Notes: generated by a model not told the origin, from the letters alone. Positions 41,539 to 55,598 are shown, counted from the stretch's first letter. The stretch: DNA of 64,000 nt from Nocardioides halotolerans DSM 19273 (GCF_000422805.1 NZ_AUGT01000021.1:99740-163739); one strand, 5' to 3'. Numbers and translations: made by a program.

Positions 41539-42075
41539 GTGAGCATGCTCGCTCGGATCACCGAGCCGGACGTCGGGCGCTACCTCCTGCGCGACGAGGA
41601 CGAGGTCGTCGTCGACGAGGTGCGCCGCCACTGGATCGTCTTCGTGCTCCCGGTCGCGGAGCTGTGCGTGGCGCTGGTGCTGATGTTCATCGGCACCTTC
41701 GTCATCCAGCCCGCCGACCCCGGCGGCTGGCTGGTGCTGGTCGGGCTCGCGCTGTGCCTGCACGCCGCCTGGGTGACGGTCCGCGAGCGCCGCGAGTGCT
41801 TCGTGGTCACCAACATGCGGGTCTTCCGGCTGCACGGCGTCCTGTCGACGCACCGCGCGACGATGCCGCTGCACCGCATCCTCGACATCACCGTCGACAA
41901 GCCGGTCGCGGGCCGGATCCTCGGCTACGGCCACCTCACGTTCGAGTCCGCCGCCCAGGACCAGGGCCTGCGCGAGATCAGGTACGTCGGCCGGCCCGAC
42001 GAGCGCGACCTGAAGATCCAGCGCGTCGTGCAGGTCGTCGGTCTCCGGGGTCCGCGGGCGGCCCAGCAGCGCTGA
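41539..42075 (+). CDS. PH-domain (YdbS/bPH2-like) membrane protein
   Basis: Protein of 178 residues: two adjacent membrane helices (WIVFVLPVAELCVALVLMFIG and GWLVLVGLALCLHAAWVTV) and then a bacterial PH domain (CFVVTNMRVFRLHGVLSTHRATMPLHRILDIT, YGHLTFESAAQDQGLREIRYV). These proteins occur in actinobacterial membranes with unknown roles. GTG 41539 is used; ATG 41545 is a near alternative. It follows the small membrane gene immediately. Confidence 0.87.
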   Translation: MSMLARITEPDVGRYLLRDEDEVVVDEVRRHWIVFVLPVAELCVALVLMFIGTFVIQPADPGGWLVLVGLALCLHAAWVTVRERRECFVVTNMRVFRLHGVLSTHRATMPLHRILDITVDKPVAGRILGYGHLTFESAAQDQGLREIRYVGRPDERDLKIQRVVQVVGLRGPRAAQQR

Positions 42076-42117
42076 GCGAAGGGGCGCCCGTCGGCGCCAC
42101 GCACTAGCGTCGCGGCC

Positions 42118-42666
42118 GTGGTCACCGCCGACGACGTGCGCGAGGTCGCGCTCGCGCTACCGCGCGCCTACGAGGTGAGCGTCCGCCAGCGGTGGAAGCT
42201 CCGGGTCGGCCAGATCGTGTTCGCGGCGTTCAGCCGCGACGAGAAGGACATGGGGTTCGGGTTCCCGAAGGCCGAGCGCGACGGGCTGATCGAGTCGGAC
42301 CCCGAGACCTTCTTCCTGCCGCCGGCCGGCGACCTGCGCTACCAGTGGGTCTGCGCCCACCTCGACCGGCTCGACCTCGCCGAGATGCGTGAGCTGGTCA
42401 CCGACGCGTGGCGGATGTGCACGCCGAAGATGCTGCACGACCTCCCGGAGCTGCCGCGGCCGGCGGCGCAGGCCTGGGCGGCGATCGACGCGGGGGAGTG
42501 GGGCGAGCTGCGGCCACTGCTGCACCCCTACCTCCACTGGCGCGACGGCGAGACCGCCCTGCGCGGCCGGACGACCGTGCTCCGCCACCTCCAGCAGGTG
42601 CCGACGCCGCGTCCGCCGACCGAGGTCGAGGTGCGCAACGGACAGCTCTACCGGTGGACGAGGTGA
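42118..42666 (+). CDS. MmcQ/YjbR family protein with C-terminal extension
   Basis: Protein of 182 residues. The first 115 are a YjbR domain (DVREVALALPRAYEVSVRQRW, VFAAFSRDEKDMGF, WVCAHLDRLDLAEMRELVTDAWRMCTPK). The remaining part (DAGEWGELRPLLHPYLHWRD, LRGRTTVLRHLQQ, VEVRNGQLYRWTR) looks like a shortened SnoaL-type domain. GTG 42118 lies seven bases after TAGCGT. YjbR proteins are DNA-binding-like in fold but of unknown role. Confidence 0.85.
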   Translation: MVTADDVREVALALPRAYEVSVRQRWKLRVGQIVFAAFSRDEKDMGFGFPKAERDGLIESDPETFFLPPAGDLRYQWVCAHLDRLDLAEMRELVTDAWRMCTPKMLHDLPELPRPAAQAWAAIDAGEWGELRPLLHPYLHWRDGETALRGRTTVLRHLQQVPTPRPPTEVEVRNGQLYRWTR

Positions 42667-42692
42667 CTGTGGGCCCTCTCTAGGATTGAGGC

Positions 42693-43637
42693 ATGACGCA
42701 GCAGCCGTTCTCGCGCCCCGGGGCGATCGACCTGTCCGGGCTCAAGCGCCCCGCCGCGGGAGCGCCCCAGACGCCGGGCGGCGATGGCGGTGCCGCGCCG
42801 GCCGGCGGGGCGTCGTACTGGCTCGACGTCACCGAGGAGACCTTCCAGAGCACGGTCGAGGCCTCGCTCACCGCACCGGTCCTGCTCGTGTTCTACTCGC
42901 CCACCCGCCTGCCCGAGAGCCAGCAGATGGCCCGCGACCTGGCGACGGTGGCCGAGGAGTACGAAGGCCGGTTCCTCGCCGGGCTCGTCGACATCGACAC
43001 CCAGCCGGCGATCGCCCAGGCGGTGCAGCTGCAGTCCGTGCCGTTCGTGTTCGCGGTCATCGACGGGCGCCCCCAGCCGCTCCTCCAGGACGTGCTGACC
43101 CTCGACAGCCTCCGCACCGCGGTCAACCAGGTGATGCAGCAGCTCACCGCCCAAGGCATCACCGGCCGCCACCAGCCCCGTCAGGCCGGCCCCGCCGCCG
43201 AGACCGAGGACGGCGAGCCACCGCTCGACCCCCGCTACGCCCCGGCGCAGGAAGCCCTGGCCGCCGGCGACTACGACACTGCCGTCGCGGAGTACGAGCG
43301 CCTCCTCAAGGCCAACCCCGCCGACGCCGAGGCGGCCGCGGGCCTGGCCATGGCGAAGGTGCTCCAGCGCGCCTCCGGTGCCGACGCGACCGCGGCCCGG
43401 GCAGCAGCCGACGCCAGCCCCGACGACGTCGCCGCGCAGACGCTGGCCGCCGACGTCGACCTGCTCGACGGCAACGTCGACGACGCGTTCGCGCGGCTGG
43501 TCGAGCTCGTGCGCCGCACGAGCGACGCCGACCGCAACGCCGCGCGAGAGCACCTGCTCGGCCTGTTCGCCGCCGTTGGCAACGACGACCCGCGGGTGCT
43601 CAAGGGCCGGCAGGCCCTCGCCAACGCGCTGTTCTAG
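42693..43637 (+). CDS. Thioredoxin-fold/TPR protein (YbbN/CnoX-like)
   Basis: Protein of 314 residues with an N-terminal disordered Ala/Gly part, a thioredoxin fold (about 45-155) and C-terminal TPR helices (PAQEALAAGDYDTAVAEYERLLKANPADAEAAAGLA, LDGNVDDAFARLVELVRR). The thioredoxin active site should read CxxC but here is SPTRLPES, so redox catalysis is unlikely; a holdase or co-chaperone role as in YbbN is more plausible. ATG 42693 lies six bases after TAGGAT. Confidence 0.88.
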   Translation: MTQQPFSRPGAIDLSGLKRPAAGAPQTPGGDGGAAPAGGASYWLDVTEETFQSTVEASLTAPVLLVFYSPTRLPESQQMARDLATVAEEYEGRFLAGLVDIDTQPAIAQAVQLQSVPFVFAVIDGRPQPLLQDVLTLDSLRTAVNQVMQQLTAQGITGRHQPRQAGPAAETEDGEPPLDPRYAPAQEALAAGDYDTAVAEYERLLKANPADAEAAAGLAMAKVLQRASGADATAARAAADASPDDVAAQTLAADVDLLDGNVDDAFARLVELVRRTSDADRNAAREHLLGLFAAVGNDDPRVLKGRQALANALF

Positions 43638-43643
43638 GCGTTC

Positions 43644-44117
43644 CTAGGCCGCAGCCTCGCGCGCGCTGCCGAGCGCCTTCAGGGCGCGCTCGAACGCCTC
43701 GCCCATGAACGCCGATTCCCTCATCCCGGCGCCACCGGCTGCGAGCGCGCAGGCCAGGCCGAGGTAGTAGCCGTCGAGCCACGCCGGGTTCGGGTCCGGC
43801 ACCGGGGGCAGCCACGGGGGCAGCTTCGGCCGGTGTGGGTAGGTCGGGCAGGGGTCGTCCTCCCAGTCGGCGAGCGGGGCCACCTGCTGACCGAGCTTGT
43901 CGGCGGCCCACTGCAGCCGGACCAGCTCGCGGCCGACCACGGCGCCGTACGTCTCCGGCGGAGGTCCCGGCGGCAGCGGCTGCGGGTTGAGCTCGGTGAA
44001 GACCTCCGGCGGCAGCGGCGGGAGCGGCTGCGGGTTGAGGGCCACCGGGCCGATGACGTCCCAGATCGCGGGGACGCGTGAGGCGATGATGACGAAGAGT
44101 CGTGAGTCGATGTCCAT
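43644..44117 (-). CDS. Protein with LNPQPLPP repeats
   Basis: A 157-residue protein with ALNPQPLPP at about residues 26-34 and ELNPQPLPPGPPPE at about 42-55, then a helical region (VGRELVRLQWAADKLGQ), a Pro-rich stretch (KLPPWLPPVPDPNP) and a helical C-terminus. The NPQPLPP motif occurs in many uncharacterised bacterial proteins. The plus-strand gene ends seven bases away, convergent. No signal peptide. Function unknown. Confidence 0.72.
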   Translation of the reverse strand: MDIDSRLFVIIASRVPAIWDVIGPVALNPQPLPPLPPEVFTELNPQPLPPGPPPETYGAVVGRELVRLQWAADKLGQQVAPLADWEDDPCPTYPHRPKLPPWLPPVPDPNPAWLDGYYLGLACALAAGGAGMRESAFMGEAFERALKALGSAREAAA

Positions 44118-44198
44118 GCCCGCCAGCGTGCGCGCGGATCGCGAGGCGCCACATGACGCGAACGGGCCATTGGCAGCCCGTTGCCTCAGCCGGTTGCC

Positions 44199-45212
44199 TC
44201 AGCCGGTGCCCGACTCCGTGTACGCCGGCCCGCCGCCGGCGACGTTCGCGAGCGCCGACTCGATGCGACGCGCGGTGAAGTCGGCGCAGCGCTCGCGCGC
44301 CTCCTCGACGGTGCAGAACGCCGCGTCGCGGATCTCGCGCTCCTGTCGCACGATCTCGTCGAGGATCGACGGGTCGTGCTCGCCGCCGTCGAAGACCAGG
44401 CACAGCGCGTCGTCCCAGCCGCTCCACGGCGGCAGCCAGTCGGTGAGCAGCAGGCGCCCTGCGGGGAGCTGGAGCGCGAGCTCCTCCTCGACCTCGCGGC
44501 TGACCGCCAGCTGGGGCGACTCGCCGACCTCGACGACCCCGCCCGGGAGGTCCCAGTCCTGCTTGTAGGTCAGCCGGCACAGCAGCACCCGCCCCTCCGG
44601 GTCGCGGACCAGCAGCTGGCTGATCGCCCGCTTGCGGGGCAGGAACGAGTTGAGCAGCGCCCGGAACCCCTCGGCGTCGGTGACCGGCGGGTCCGTCGCG
44701 AGCCGGGCCAGGACCACCACGTCGGTCTGGTCGGGCCGGTCGGCCATGCCCGCCTCGACCCGGCGTACGCCCTCACGCCGGAGGCCGGCTCGAGTGGCGA
44801 CCCGCAACGACGCCTGGTTGCGAGGATCCACCTCGGCCTCCACGCGCCGTGCGCCGAGAGCCTCGATCGCGTAGTCGACGAGCAGGCGGACGGCCCGGGT
44901 GGCGAACCCGAGCCCTCGGTGACCGGCGAAGAGCCACCACGAGAGCGCCGCCGCGGCACCCCGGGGCCGGACCTCCACCGCGCCCACCGGCTCGTCGTCG
45001 TGCTCGATGACGAAGCCGATCCGCGTGCCGGCGGTGTCCTCCTCCTGCCAACGCTGGAGGACCTCGCGCATGCCGTCGTGGGACGGTGGTGCGTCCTGGC
45101 CGAACCACAGCATGATCTCGGCGTCGTGCCCGGCGACGGCAGCCGCGATGTCGCTCTCGCGCCAGGGCCGCAGTGACACCACGCCGTCGGTCAGGTGAGG
45201 TCGGGCAGGCAC
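44199..45212 (-). CDS. GNAT-Nudix fusion protein
   Basis: Protein of 337 residues combining an N-terminal GNAT acetyltransferase (VVSLRPWRESDIAAAVAGHD ... GHRGLGFATRAVRLLVDYAI, then VDPRNQASLRVATRAGLR) with a C-terminal Nudix hydrolase. The Nudix box is GGVVEVGESPQLAVSREVEE, with the expected Gly, Glu and REVEE residues. Each half looks complete, so both activities may be real; the substrates are unknown. GTG 45212 lies six bases after TAGCCT. Confidence 0.88.
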   Translation of the reverse strand: MPARPHLTDGVVSLRPWRESDIAAAVAGHDAEIMLWFGQDAPPSHDGMREVLQRWQEEDTAGTRIGFVIEHDDEPVGAVEVRPRGAAAALSWWLFAGHRGLGFATRAVRLLVDYAIEALGARRVEAEVDPRNQASLRVATRAGLRREGVRRVEAGMADRPDQTDVVVLARLATDPPVTDAEGFRALLNSFLPRKRAISQLLVRDPEGRVLLCRLTYKQDWDLPGGVVEVGESPQLAVSREVEEELALQLPAGRLLLTDWLPPWSGWDDALCLVFDGGEHDPSILDEIVRQEREIRDAAFCTVEEARERCADFTARRIESALANVAGGGPAYTESGTG

Positions 45213-45271
45213 GCAGTCAGGCTAGTTGGCAGGCTCGTTGGCAGGCGACGTGCCCCGACCATGGCACTGCC

Positions 45272-45347
45272 CGCACGAAACTGGCGCTTCCGTCGTGGAA
45301 CTCCATACGGGAAGGTCCAGTTTCACCGGGTACCCGGTGAAACTGCC
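45272..45347. repeat. Repeat unit with a perfect 28-base palindrome (copy 2)
   Basis: The palindrome at 45318-45345 is identical to that at 16407-16434 (CAGTTTCACCGGGT plus its complement). The unit runs in the opposite orientation and closes with ACGAAACTGG (45275-45284). The middle segment has diverged in sequence but has the same length and still folds. It lies downstream of glgB on that gene's strand. Confidence 0.85.
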
Positions 45348-45355
45348 CCGCGCCC

Positions 45356-47547
<2,192 letters not shown>

Positions 47548-47551
<4 letters not shown>

Positions 47552-48948
47552 GCTGCTCCGATCCTGGCCACGGCCTGGAGCGGGATCGCCACCCAGGACG
47601 GGCGGTTGCGGGTCTCGTAGACAGTCTCGTAGACCGCCTTGTCGGCGACGTAGGCGTTGAGGAGGACCTGCTGAGCGTGGGTCGGCTGGCCCCCGACGTA
47701 GGCGTGGAGGAAGTGGTTCTTGTTGCGCTCGGACCACTCCTGCGCCCGGTGGTCGATGCGCGCGGCGTCGGCGTCGTCGCTGGTGCTCAGCGACCGCTCG
47801 ACCACGCGGGCGGCGTAGTCGAAGCTGCGCAGCATCCCGGCGACGTCGCGCCACGGCGAGTCGGGCAGCTGCCGCTCGGCGAGCGCCTTGGCGGGCTCGC
47901 CCTCGAAGTCGACGATCTTCCAGGCCTGCGAGGTGCGCAGGGTCTGGCCGAGGTGGAGGTCGCCGTGCACCTGCTGGACCTCGAGGCCGTCGAGCTTGGA
48001 GACCGCGGCGAACGTCGCCCGCAGCGTCGCGGCGTGCTCCGCCAGCTCGGGTACGACGCCCAGCGCGGCCTCGAGCCGGCCGGTCATGGTGGCCGCCAGC
48101 TCCGCCGCGGCGGCGGCCGGGCGGGTCTCGGACGGGAAGTGCTCGCGCAGCGCCTCGTGCACCTCGCGCAGCGCCTCGCCGAGCCGGGTGGACTCGCCGG
48201 CGAAGTCGCCACCCGAGTCGTGGGCGTGCACCTCGGGGTCGGCGAAGAGCGAGCGCACGCTGGCCAGCGCGAGGTCCCACCCGTCGCTGGCGGTGCGGAG
48301 GAACTGCTGCAGCATCGCCAGCTGCAGCGGCTCCCCACCGTCGTCGACGTCGAGCCAGCCGTAGAGCGCGGCCACGTGCCCCGAGCCGGCCCGGGTCAGC
48401 ACCTCGTGCACGGCGATGTCGGGGTTGGTGCCGGGGGTGACCTTGCGGAACACCTTCATCAGCGCGTCCTCGCCGAACGCCACCGAGGAGTTGGACTGCT
48501 CCCCGCTGAACAGCGACGAGTGCGCCTCGAGGTCGAGGTCGTGGCCGGGCAGGCGGTGGAAGCGGAAGGCGCCGACGTCCACGCGGCCGGTGCCGGCCGC
48601 CTCGGCGAACGCCCGCTGCCACAGCGCCATGGCGTCGCGGTCGTGCACCGCGTCGTAGGCGTGCTGCCAGCCGTGGTCGGGGTCCTCCCACCAGCCCACG
48701 AACGCGTGGTCGAGCCGCCCCTCGGGGGACTCGTAGAAGGCGAGCGGCACCTGGTAGAGCTCGGTCCCGCCCTCGTCGTCGGCGTAGGTGACCTCGACGA
48801 GGTGGATCACGACGACCGGCGGGCCGCCCGGCAGCTCGCCGAGGGCGTGCACGTCGGTGACGGTGTAGGGGCGCCCCTTGCCGCCGAACCAGCGCGTCCG
48901 GTCGAGGTAGGAGCGGAAGACCTCGGGGTCGAGATGAGGAGGGATCAC
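47548..48948 (-). CDS. mak: Maltokinase
   Basis: Phosphorylates maltose (from TreS) to maltose 1-phosphate, the donor for GlgE. The 466 residues have an N-terminal cap ([10 protein letters not shown]) and a kinase fold with [16 protein letters not shown] (ATP Lys), [16 protein letters not shown] (catalytic loop) and [17 protein letters not shown] (metal Asp). GTG 48948 overlaps the treS stop by four bases (GTGA); its own stop overlaps glgB, so the operon is translationally coupled. Also called Pep2. Confidence 0.95.
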
Positions 48949-50734
48949 AGGAGCGGAGCCTCCTCCGGGTCGTCTGGGGGTGTGAGCCGGAACCAGTAGA
49001 AGCCGTACCCAGTCAGGGTCAGGAGATACGGGAGCTCGCCGATCGCCGGGAACTGCACGCCGCCGATCAGCTCGACCGGCCGCATCCCCTCGAACCGGCG
49101 CAGGTCGAGCTCCACCGGCTGCGGGAAGCGCGAGAGGTTGTTGACGCACAGGACGACCTCGGTCGAGCCGTCGTCGACGACGTGCTCGCGGGCGTAGCTC
49201 AGGACCGACGGGTTGGAGCCGCCGAGGTCGGAGAAGGACCCGAGCCCGAAGGCGTCGTGGCCGCGCCGGATCTGGAGCATCCGGCGGGTCCAGTGCAGCA
49301 GCGAGGAGGGGTTCTCCTGCTGCGCCTCGACGTTGACGCTCTGGTAGCCGTAGACCGGGTCCTGGATCGCCGGGAGGTGCAGCTTGCCGGGCGTCGCCGA
49401 GGAGAAGCCGGCGTTGCGGTCGGGCGTCCACTGCATGGGGGTGCGCACGCCGTCGCGGTCACCGAGCCAGATGTTGTCGCCCATCCCGATCTCGTCGCCG
49501 TAGTAGAGGACGGGCGAGCCGGGCAGCGAGAGCAGCAGCGCCGTGAACAGCTCGATCTGGTTGGTGTCGTTGTCGAGCAGCGGCGCCAGACGCCGGCGGA
49601 TCCCGATGTTGGCCTTCATGCGGGGGTCCTTGGCGTACTCGTCCCACATGTAGTCGCGGTCCTCGTCGGTGACCATCTCGAGGGTCAGCTCGTCGTGGTT
49701 GCGCAGGAAGATGCCCCACTGACAGCCGGTCGGGATCGGCGGCGTCTGCTCGAGGATCTCCGAGATCGGGAAGCGCGACTCGCGTCGCACGGCCATGAAG
49801 ATGCGCGGCATCACCGGGAAGTGGAAGCACATGTGGCACTCGTCGCCACCCGCCTCGAAGTCGCCGAAGTAGTCGACGACGTCGGCCGGCCACTGGTTGG
49901 CCTCGGCGAGCAGGATCTTGCCGGGGTACTTCTCGTCGACGTAGCGCCGCAGCTTGCGCAGGAACGCGTGGGTCTCGGGGAGGTTCTCGCCGTTGGTGCC
50001 CTCGCGCTCGTAGAGGTAGGGCACGGCGTCGAGCCGGAAGCCGTCGAGGCCCATGTCGAACCAGAACGACACCGCGTCGAGGATCGCGTCGTGCACCGCG
50101 GGGTTGTCGAAGTTGAGGTCCGGCTGGTGGGAGAAGAAGCGGTGCCAGTAGTACTGCTGGCGGACCGGGTCCCACGTCCAGTTCGACGGCTCGGTGTCGA
50201 CGAAGATGATGCGCGCGTCCTGATACTTCTCGTCGGTGTCGGACCAGACGTAGAAGTCGCCGTACGGGCCGTCGGGGTCCTCGCGGCTGGCCTGGAACCA
50301 CGCGTGCTGGTCGCTCGTGTGGTTCATGACGAAGTCGATGATCACGCGCATGTCGCGCTTGTGGGCCTCGTCGAGGAACAGGTGGAAGTCGTCCACCGTG
50401 CCGCACTCGGGGAGGATGTCGGTGAAGTCGGCGACGTCGTAACCGCCGTCGCGCAGCGGGCTCGCGAAGAACGGCGGGATCCAGAGGCAGTCGACGCCCA
50501 GCCACTGCAGGTAGTCGAGCTTCTCGATGAGGCCCTTGAAGTCACCGGTGCCGTCGCCGTTGGAGTCGCGGAAGGACCGGACCAGCACCTCGTAGAAGAC
50601 CGCGGTCTTGAACCAGTCGGGGGTGCTGCCCTCCTGGTCGGGGAACGGGTCGGTGTCCGGCGGCGGCGAGGTCTCCACGACGGTGTGCTCCTCGACCTCG
50701 GGGTCGAGGTCGGTCGCGGTCTTCTTGGCGGCCA

Positions 50735-50735
<1 letters not shown>
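48945..50735 (-). CDS. treS: Trehalose synthase (maltose alpha-D-glucosyltransferase)
   Basis: Interconverts trehalose and maltose. The 596 residues have a short acidic N-terminus and a GH13 domain: [70 protein letters not shown] (nucleophile), LLAEANQWP (acid/base), [12 protein letters not shown]. The protein has no fused kinase domain, as mak is separate. ATG 50735 shares one base with the glgE stop (TGATG), so translation is coupled. Confidence 0.96.
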
Positions 50736-52714
<1,979 letters not shown>

Positions 52715-53021
52715 TTCTCCAACCTAGCGAGGTCGCGGCGTGGGGGTGCAAGGCCGTCTGTCGCGGCCGGGCACGCGGCCAGTACCCACCCGGGCCGGAC
52801 GCATCGGCCGGCCGGCGACGTAGGCTCGGGAGGGCGCTGGCGACCGCGCGGAGACGTGAAGGCGGGTGGGCGCGTCCCCATGTCGCACCCACCCGCTTCA
52901 TCGGTCAACGAGACGTGTGCTGATGCGTTATGCGGCCTCTGACGTGCGACGACTGGTCCAGAGCGGCCGCGGGCGGCGAACGGGGTTGGAACGATCCAAG
53001 ACATCGCGCTAACGTCTGCGG
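52715..53021. other. Divergent control region between glgE and glgP
   Basis: About 307 bases. On the left is the glgE -10 (TAGGTT, minus strand, 52726-52721). In the middle, GCGGGTGGG (52862-52870) pairs with CCCACCCGC (52888-52896) in a strong hairpin. On the right, TTGGAA (52986-52991), an 18-base spacer and TAACGT (53010-53015) precede GTG 53022 by six bases, giving a leaderless glgP promoter. No coding frame or RNA family is convincing. Confidence 0.6.
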
Positions 53022-55598
53022 GTGCGTGCCATCCGACGATTCACCGTCCGCCCCGTGCTCCCCGAGGCCCTCTCGGCACTCGGAGAGCTGGCCAACAACC
53101 TGAGGTGGTCGTGGCACCCGCCGACCCAGGACGTCTTCGCCTCGGTCGACCCGGCCCTGTGGGAGTCCACCGGGCGCGACCCGGTGCGGATGCTCGGCGG
53201 GGTTGACAAGGCCCGGTTCGCCGAGCTCGCGGCCGACGGCGAGTTCTGCGAGCGGCTCGGCGCGGCCGAGCGTGACCTCGCGGCGTACCTCTCCGAGGAC
53301 CGCTGGTACCAGCGCCGCGTCCAGGACGGCCCCAGGGCGATCGGCTACTTCTCGCCCGAGTTCGGCATCACCGCGGTGCTGCCCCAGTACTCCGGCGGTC
53401 TCGGGATCCTCGCCGGCGACCACCTCAAGGCCGCGAGCGACCTCGGCGTCCCGATCGTCGGCGTAGGCCTGCTCTACCGGCACGGCTACTTCAAGCAGTC
53501 GCTCTCGAGCGAGGGCTGGCAGCAGGAGAGCTACCCCGTGCTCGACCCCGACGGGCTGCCGATCTCGCTGCTCCGCGAGCCCGACGGCACCCGCGCGACG
53601 ATCTCGATCGACCTGCCCGACGGCCCGCCGCTGGTCGCGCGCATCTGGGTGGTCTCGGTGGGCCGGGTCCCGCTGCTCATGCTCGACACCGACGTCGAGG
53701 GCAACCCACAGCACTACGTCGACGTCACCGACCGCCTCTACGGCGGCAACAGCGAGCACCGGCTGCGCCAGGAGCTCCTGCTCGGCGTGGGCGGCGTCCG
53801 GGCGCTGCGCGTCTTCAGCCGGCTGACCGGGCACCCCTCGCCCGAGGTGTTCCACACCAACGAGGGGCACGCGGGGTTCCTCGGCATCGAGCGGATCCGC
53901 GAGCTCACGGTCGAGGAGAGCGGCCCCAAGGTCGACTGGGACACCGCGCTCGAGATGGGCCGCGCGGCGACCGTCTTCACCACCCACACGCCGGTGCCGG
54001 CCGGCATCGACCGCTTCCCGCGCACCCTCGTCGAGCAGTACTTCGGCGAGAGCGGCGCCACCCCGGGCGTGCCGATCGACAAGCTGCTGGCGCTCGGCAC
54101 CGAGGACTACGAGGGCGGCGACCCGACGGTCTTCAACATGGCCGTGATGGGCTTCCGCCTCGCGCAGCGCGCCAACGGCGTCTCGCAGCTCCACGGCCAG
54201 GTGAGCCGCGGCATGTTCAACGGGCTGTGGCCGGCCTTCGACGAGGCCGAGGTCCCGATCGGCTCGATCACCAACGGCGTGCACGCGCCGACATGGGTGG
54301 CCCGCGAGATGTTCGACCTCGCGGCCGCGCAGGGTGCCGACACCGTGTCCGACGACACCGACTCGGTCTGGGCCGCGGTCGACAAGGTCCCCGGCGCCGA
54401 CGTGTGGGCGGTCAAGCGTCAGCTCCGCGAGCGACTCGTCCTCGACGCCCGACGCCGGCTGGCCAAGTCGTGGCAGCAGCGCGGGGTGGCGAAGGCCGAG
54501 CTGTCGTGGATCGACTCCGCCCTCGACGCCGACGTGCTGACCATCGGCTTCGCGCGCCGGGCGGCGTCGTACAAGCGGCTGACGCTGATGATGCGCGACC
54601 CCGAGCGGCTCAAGCGGCTCCTGCTGCACCCCGAGCGGCCGGTTCAGCTCGTGATCGCCGGCAAGGCGCATCCGGCCGACGACGGCGGCAAGAAGCTGAT
54701 CCAGGACATCGTCAAGCTCTCCGACGACCCGGAGATCCGGCACCGGATCGTGTTCCTGCCCAACTACGACATCGCGATGGCGCAGCCGCTCTACCCCGGC
54801 TGCGACGTCTGGCTCAACAACCCGCTGCGCCCCTACGAGGCCTGCGGCACGTCGGGCATGAAGGCCGCGCTCAACGGCGGCCTCAACCTGTCGGTCCTCG
54901 ACGGCTGGTGGGACGAGTGGTACGACGGCGACAACGGCTGGGCGATCCCGACGGCCGACGGCGTCGAGGACGTCGACAAGCGCGACGACCTCGAGGCGGC
55001 CTCCCTCTACGACCTGATCGAGCACGAGGTCGCACCGCGCTTCTACGACCACGACCAGGACGGCGTGCCGGTCCGGTGGCTCGAGATGGTGCGCCACACG
55101 CTCAAGTCGCTCGGCCCCAAGGTGCTCGCCACCCGGATGGTCCGCGACTACGTGCGCGAGCTCTACGCGCCGGCGGCCGGCAACGCGCGGCTCCTCAACG
55201 CCGACTACGCCGGCGCGGCAAGGCTCGCCGCGTGGAAGAAGCGGGTGCGGGCCGCGTGGCCCTCGGTGAAGGTCGAGCACGTCGAGTCCTCGGGCGTCGG
55301 CGACGCGGCCGAGGTCGGCGCGATCCTGAGCGTCCGGGCGTTCGTCTGCCTCGGTGACCTGTCGACCGACGACGTCCACGTCCAGGTCCTGCACGGCAAG
55401 ATCGACAGCAACGACGTCCTCACCGACGTGACCGTGATGGACCTCGGCCCCGCCGAGAGCTACGACGGTGGTCGCTACCGCTTCGACGGCGACATCGAGC
55501 TCGACCGAGGCGGTCCCTTCGGCTACACGGTGCGCGTGATCCCGCGCAACGAGCTGCTCACCTCGGTCGCCGAGCTCGGGGTCGTCGCGATCGCCTGA
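53022..55598 (+). CDS. glgP: Alpha-glucan phosphorylase
   Basis: Phosphorolytic enzyme releasing glucose 1-phosphate from alpha-glucan; PLP-dependent. The 858 residues fit the actinobacterial type: RRFTVRPVLPEALSALGELA N-terminus, IGYFSPEFGI, VFHTNEGHAGFLG, SYKRLTLMMRDPERLKRLL, and EACGTSGMKAALNGGLNLSVL for the phosphate and PLP side. DGWWDEWYDGDNGWAIP follows. GTG 53022 has a leaderless promoter. Transcribed opposite to the synthesis operon. Confidence 0.95.
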   Translation: MRAIRRFTVRPVLPEALSALGELANNLRWSWHPPTQDVFASVDPALWESTGRDPVRMLGGVDKARFAELAADGEFCERLGAAERDLAAYLSEDRWYQRRVQDGPRAIGYFSPEFGITAVLPQYSGGLGILAGDHLKAASDLGVPIVGVGLLYRHGYFKQSLSSEGWQQESYPVLDPDGLPISLLREPDGTRATISIDLPDGPPLVARIWVVSVGRVPLLMLDTDVEGNPQHYVDVTDRLYGGNSEHRLRQELLLGVGGVRALRVFSRLTGHPSPEVFHTNEGHAGFLGIERIRELTVEESGPKVDWDTALEMGRAATVFTTHTPVPAGIDRFPRTLVEQYFGESGATPGVPIDKLLALGTEDYEGGDPTVFNMAVMGFRLAQRANGVSQLHGQVSRGMFNGLWPAFDEAEVPIGSITNGVHAPTWVAREMFDLAAAQGADTVSDDTDSVWAAVDKVPGADVWAVKRQLRERLVLDARRRLAKSWQQRGVAKAELSWIDSALDADVLTIGFARRAASYKRLTLMMRDPERLKRLLLHPERPVQLVIAGKAHPADDGGKKLIQDIVKLSDDPEIRHRIVFLPNYDIAMAQPLYPGCDVWLNNPLRPYEACGTSGMKAALNGGLNLSVLDGWWDEWYDGDNGWAIPTADGVEDVDKRDDLEAASLYDLIEHEVAPRFYDHDQDGVPVRWLEMVRHTLKSLGPKVLATRMVRDYVRELYAPAAGNARLLNADYAGAARLAAWKKRVRAAWPSVKVEHVESSGVGDAAEVGAILSVRAFVCLGDLSTDDVHVQVLHGKIDSNDVLTDVTVMDLGPAESYDGGRYRFDGDIELDRGGPFGYTVRVIPRNELLTSVAELGVVAIA

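Noticed and set aside
47552..48691. Upstream extension of the glgB frame
   Set aside because: It lies within mak in another frame; ATG 47551 gives the normal GlgB N-terminus and overlaps the mak stop as ATGA.
52924..53013. A 29-residue peptide frame (ATG CGT TAT GCG ...) before glgP
   Set aside because: No ribosome site, and it covers the glgP promoter; nothing suggests that it is translated.
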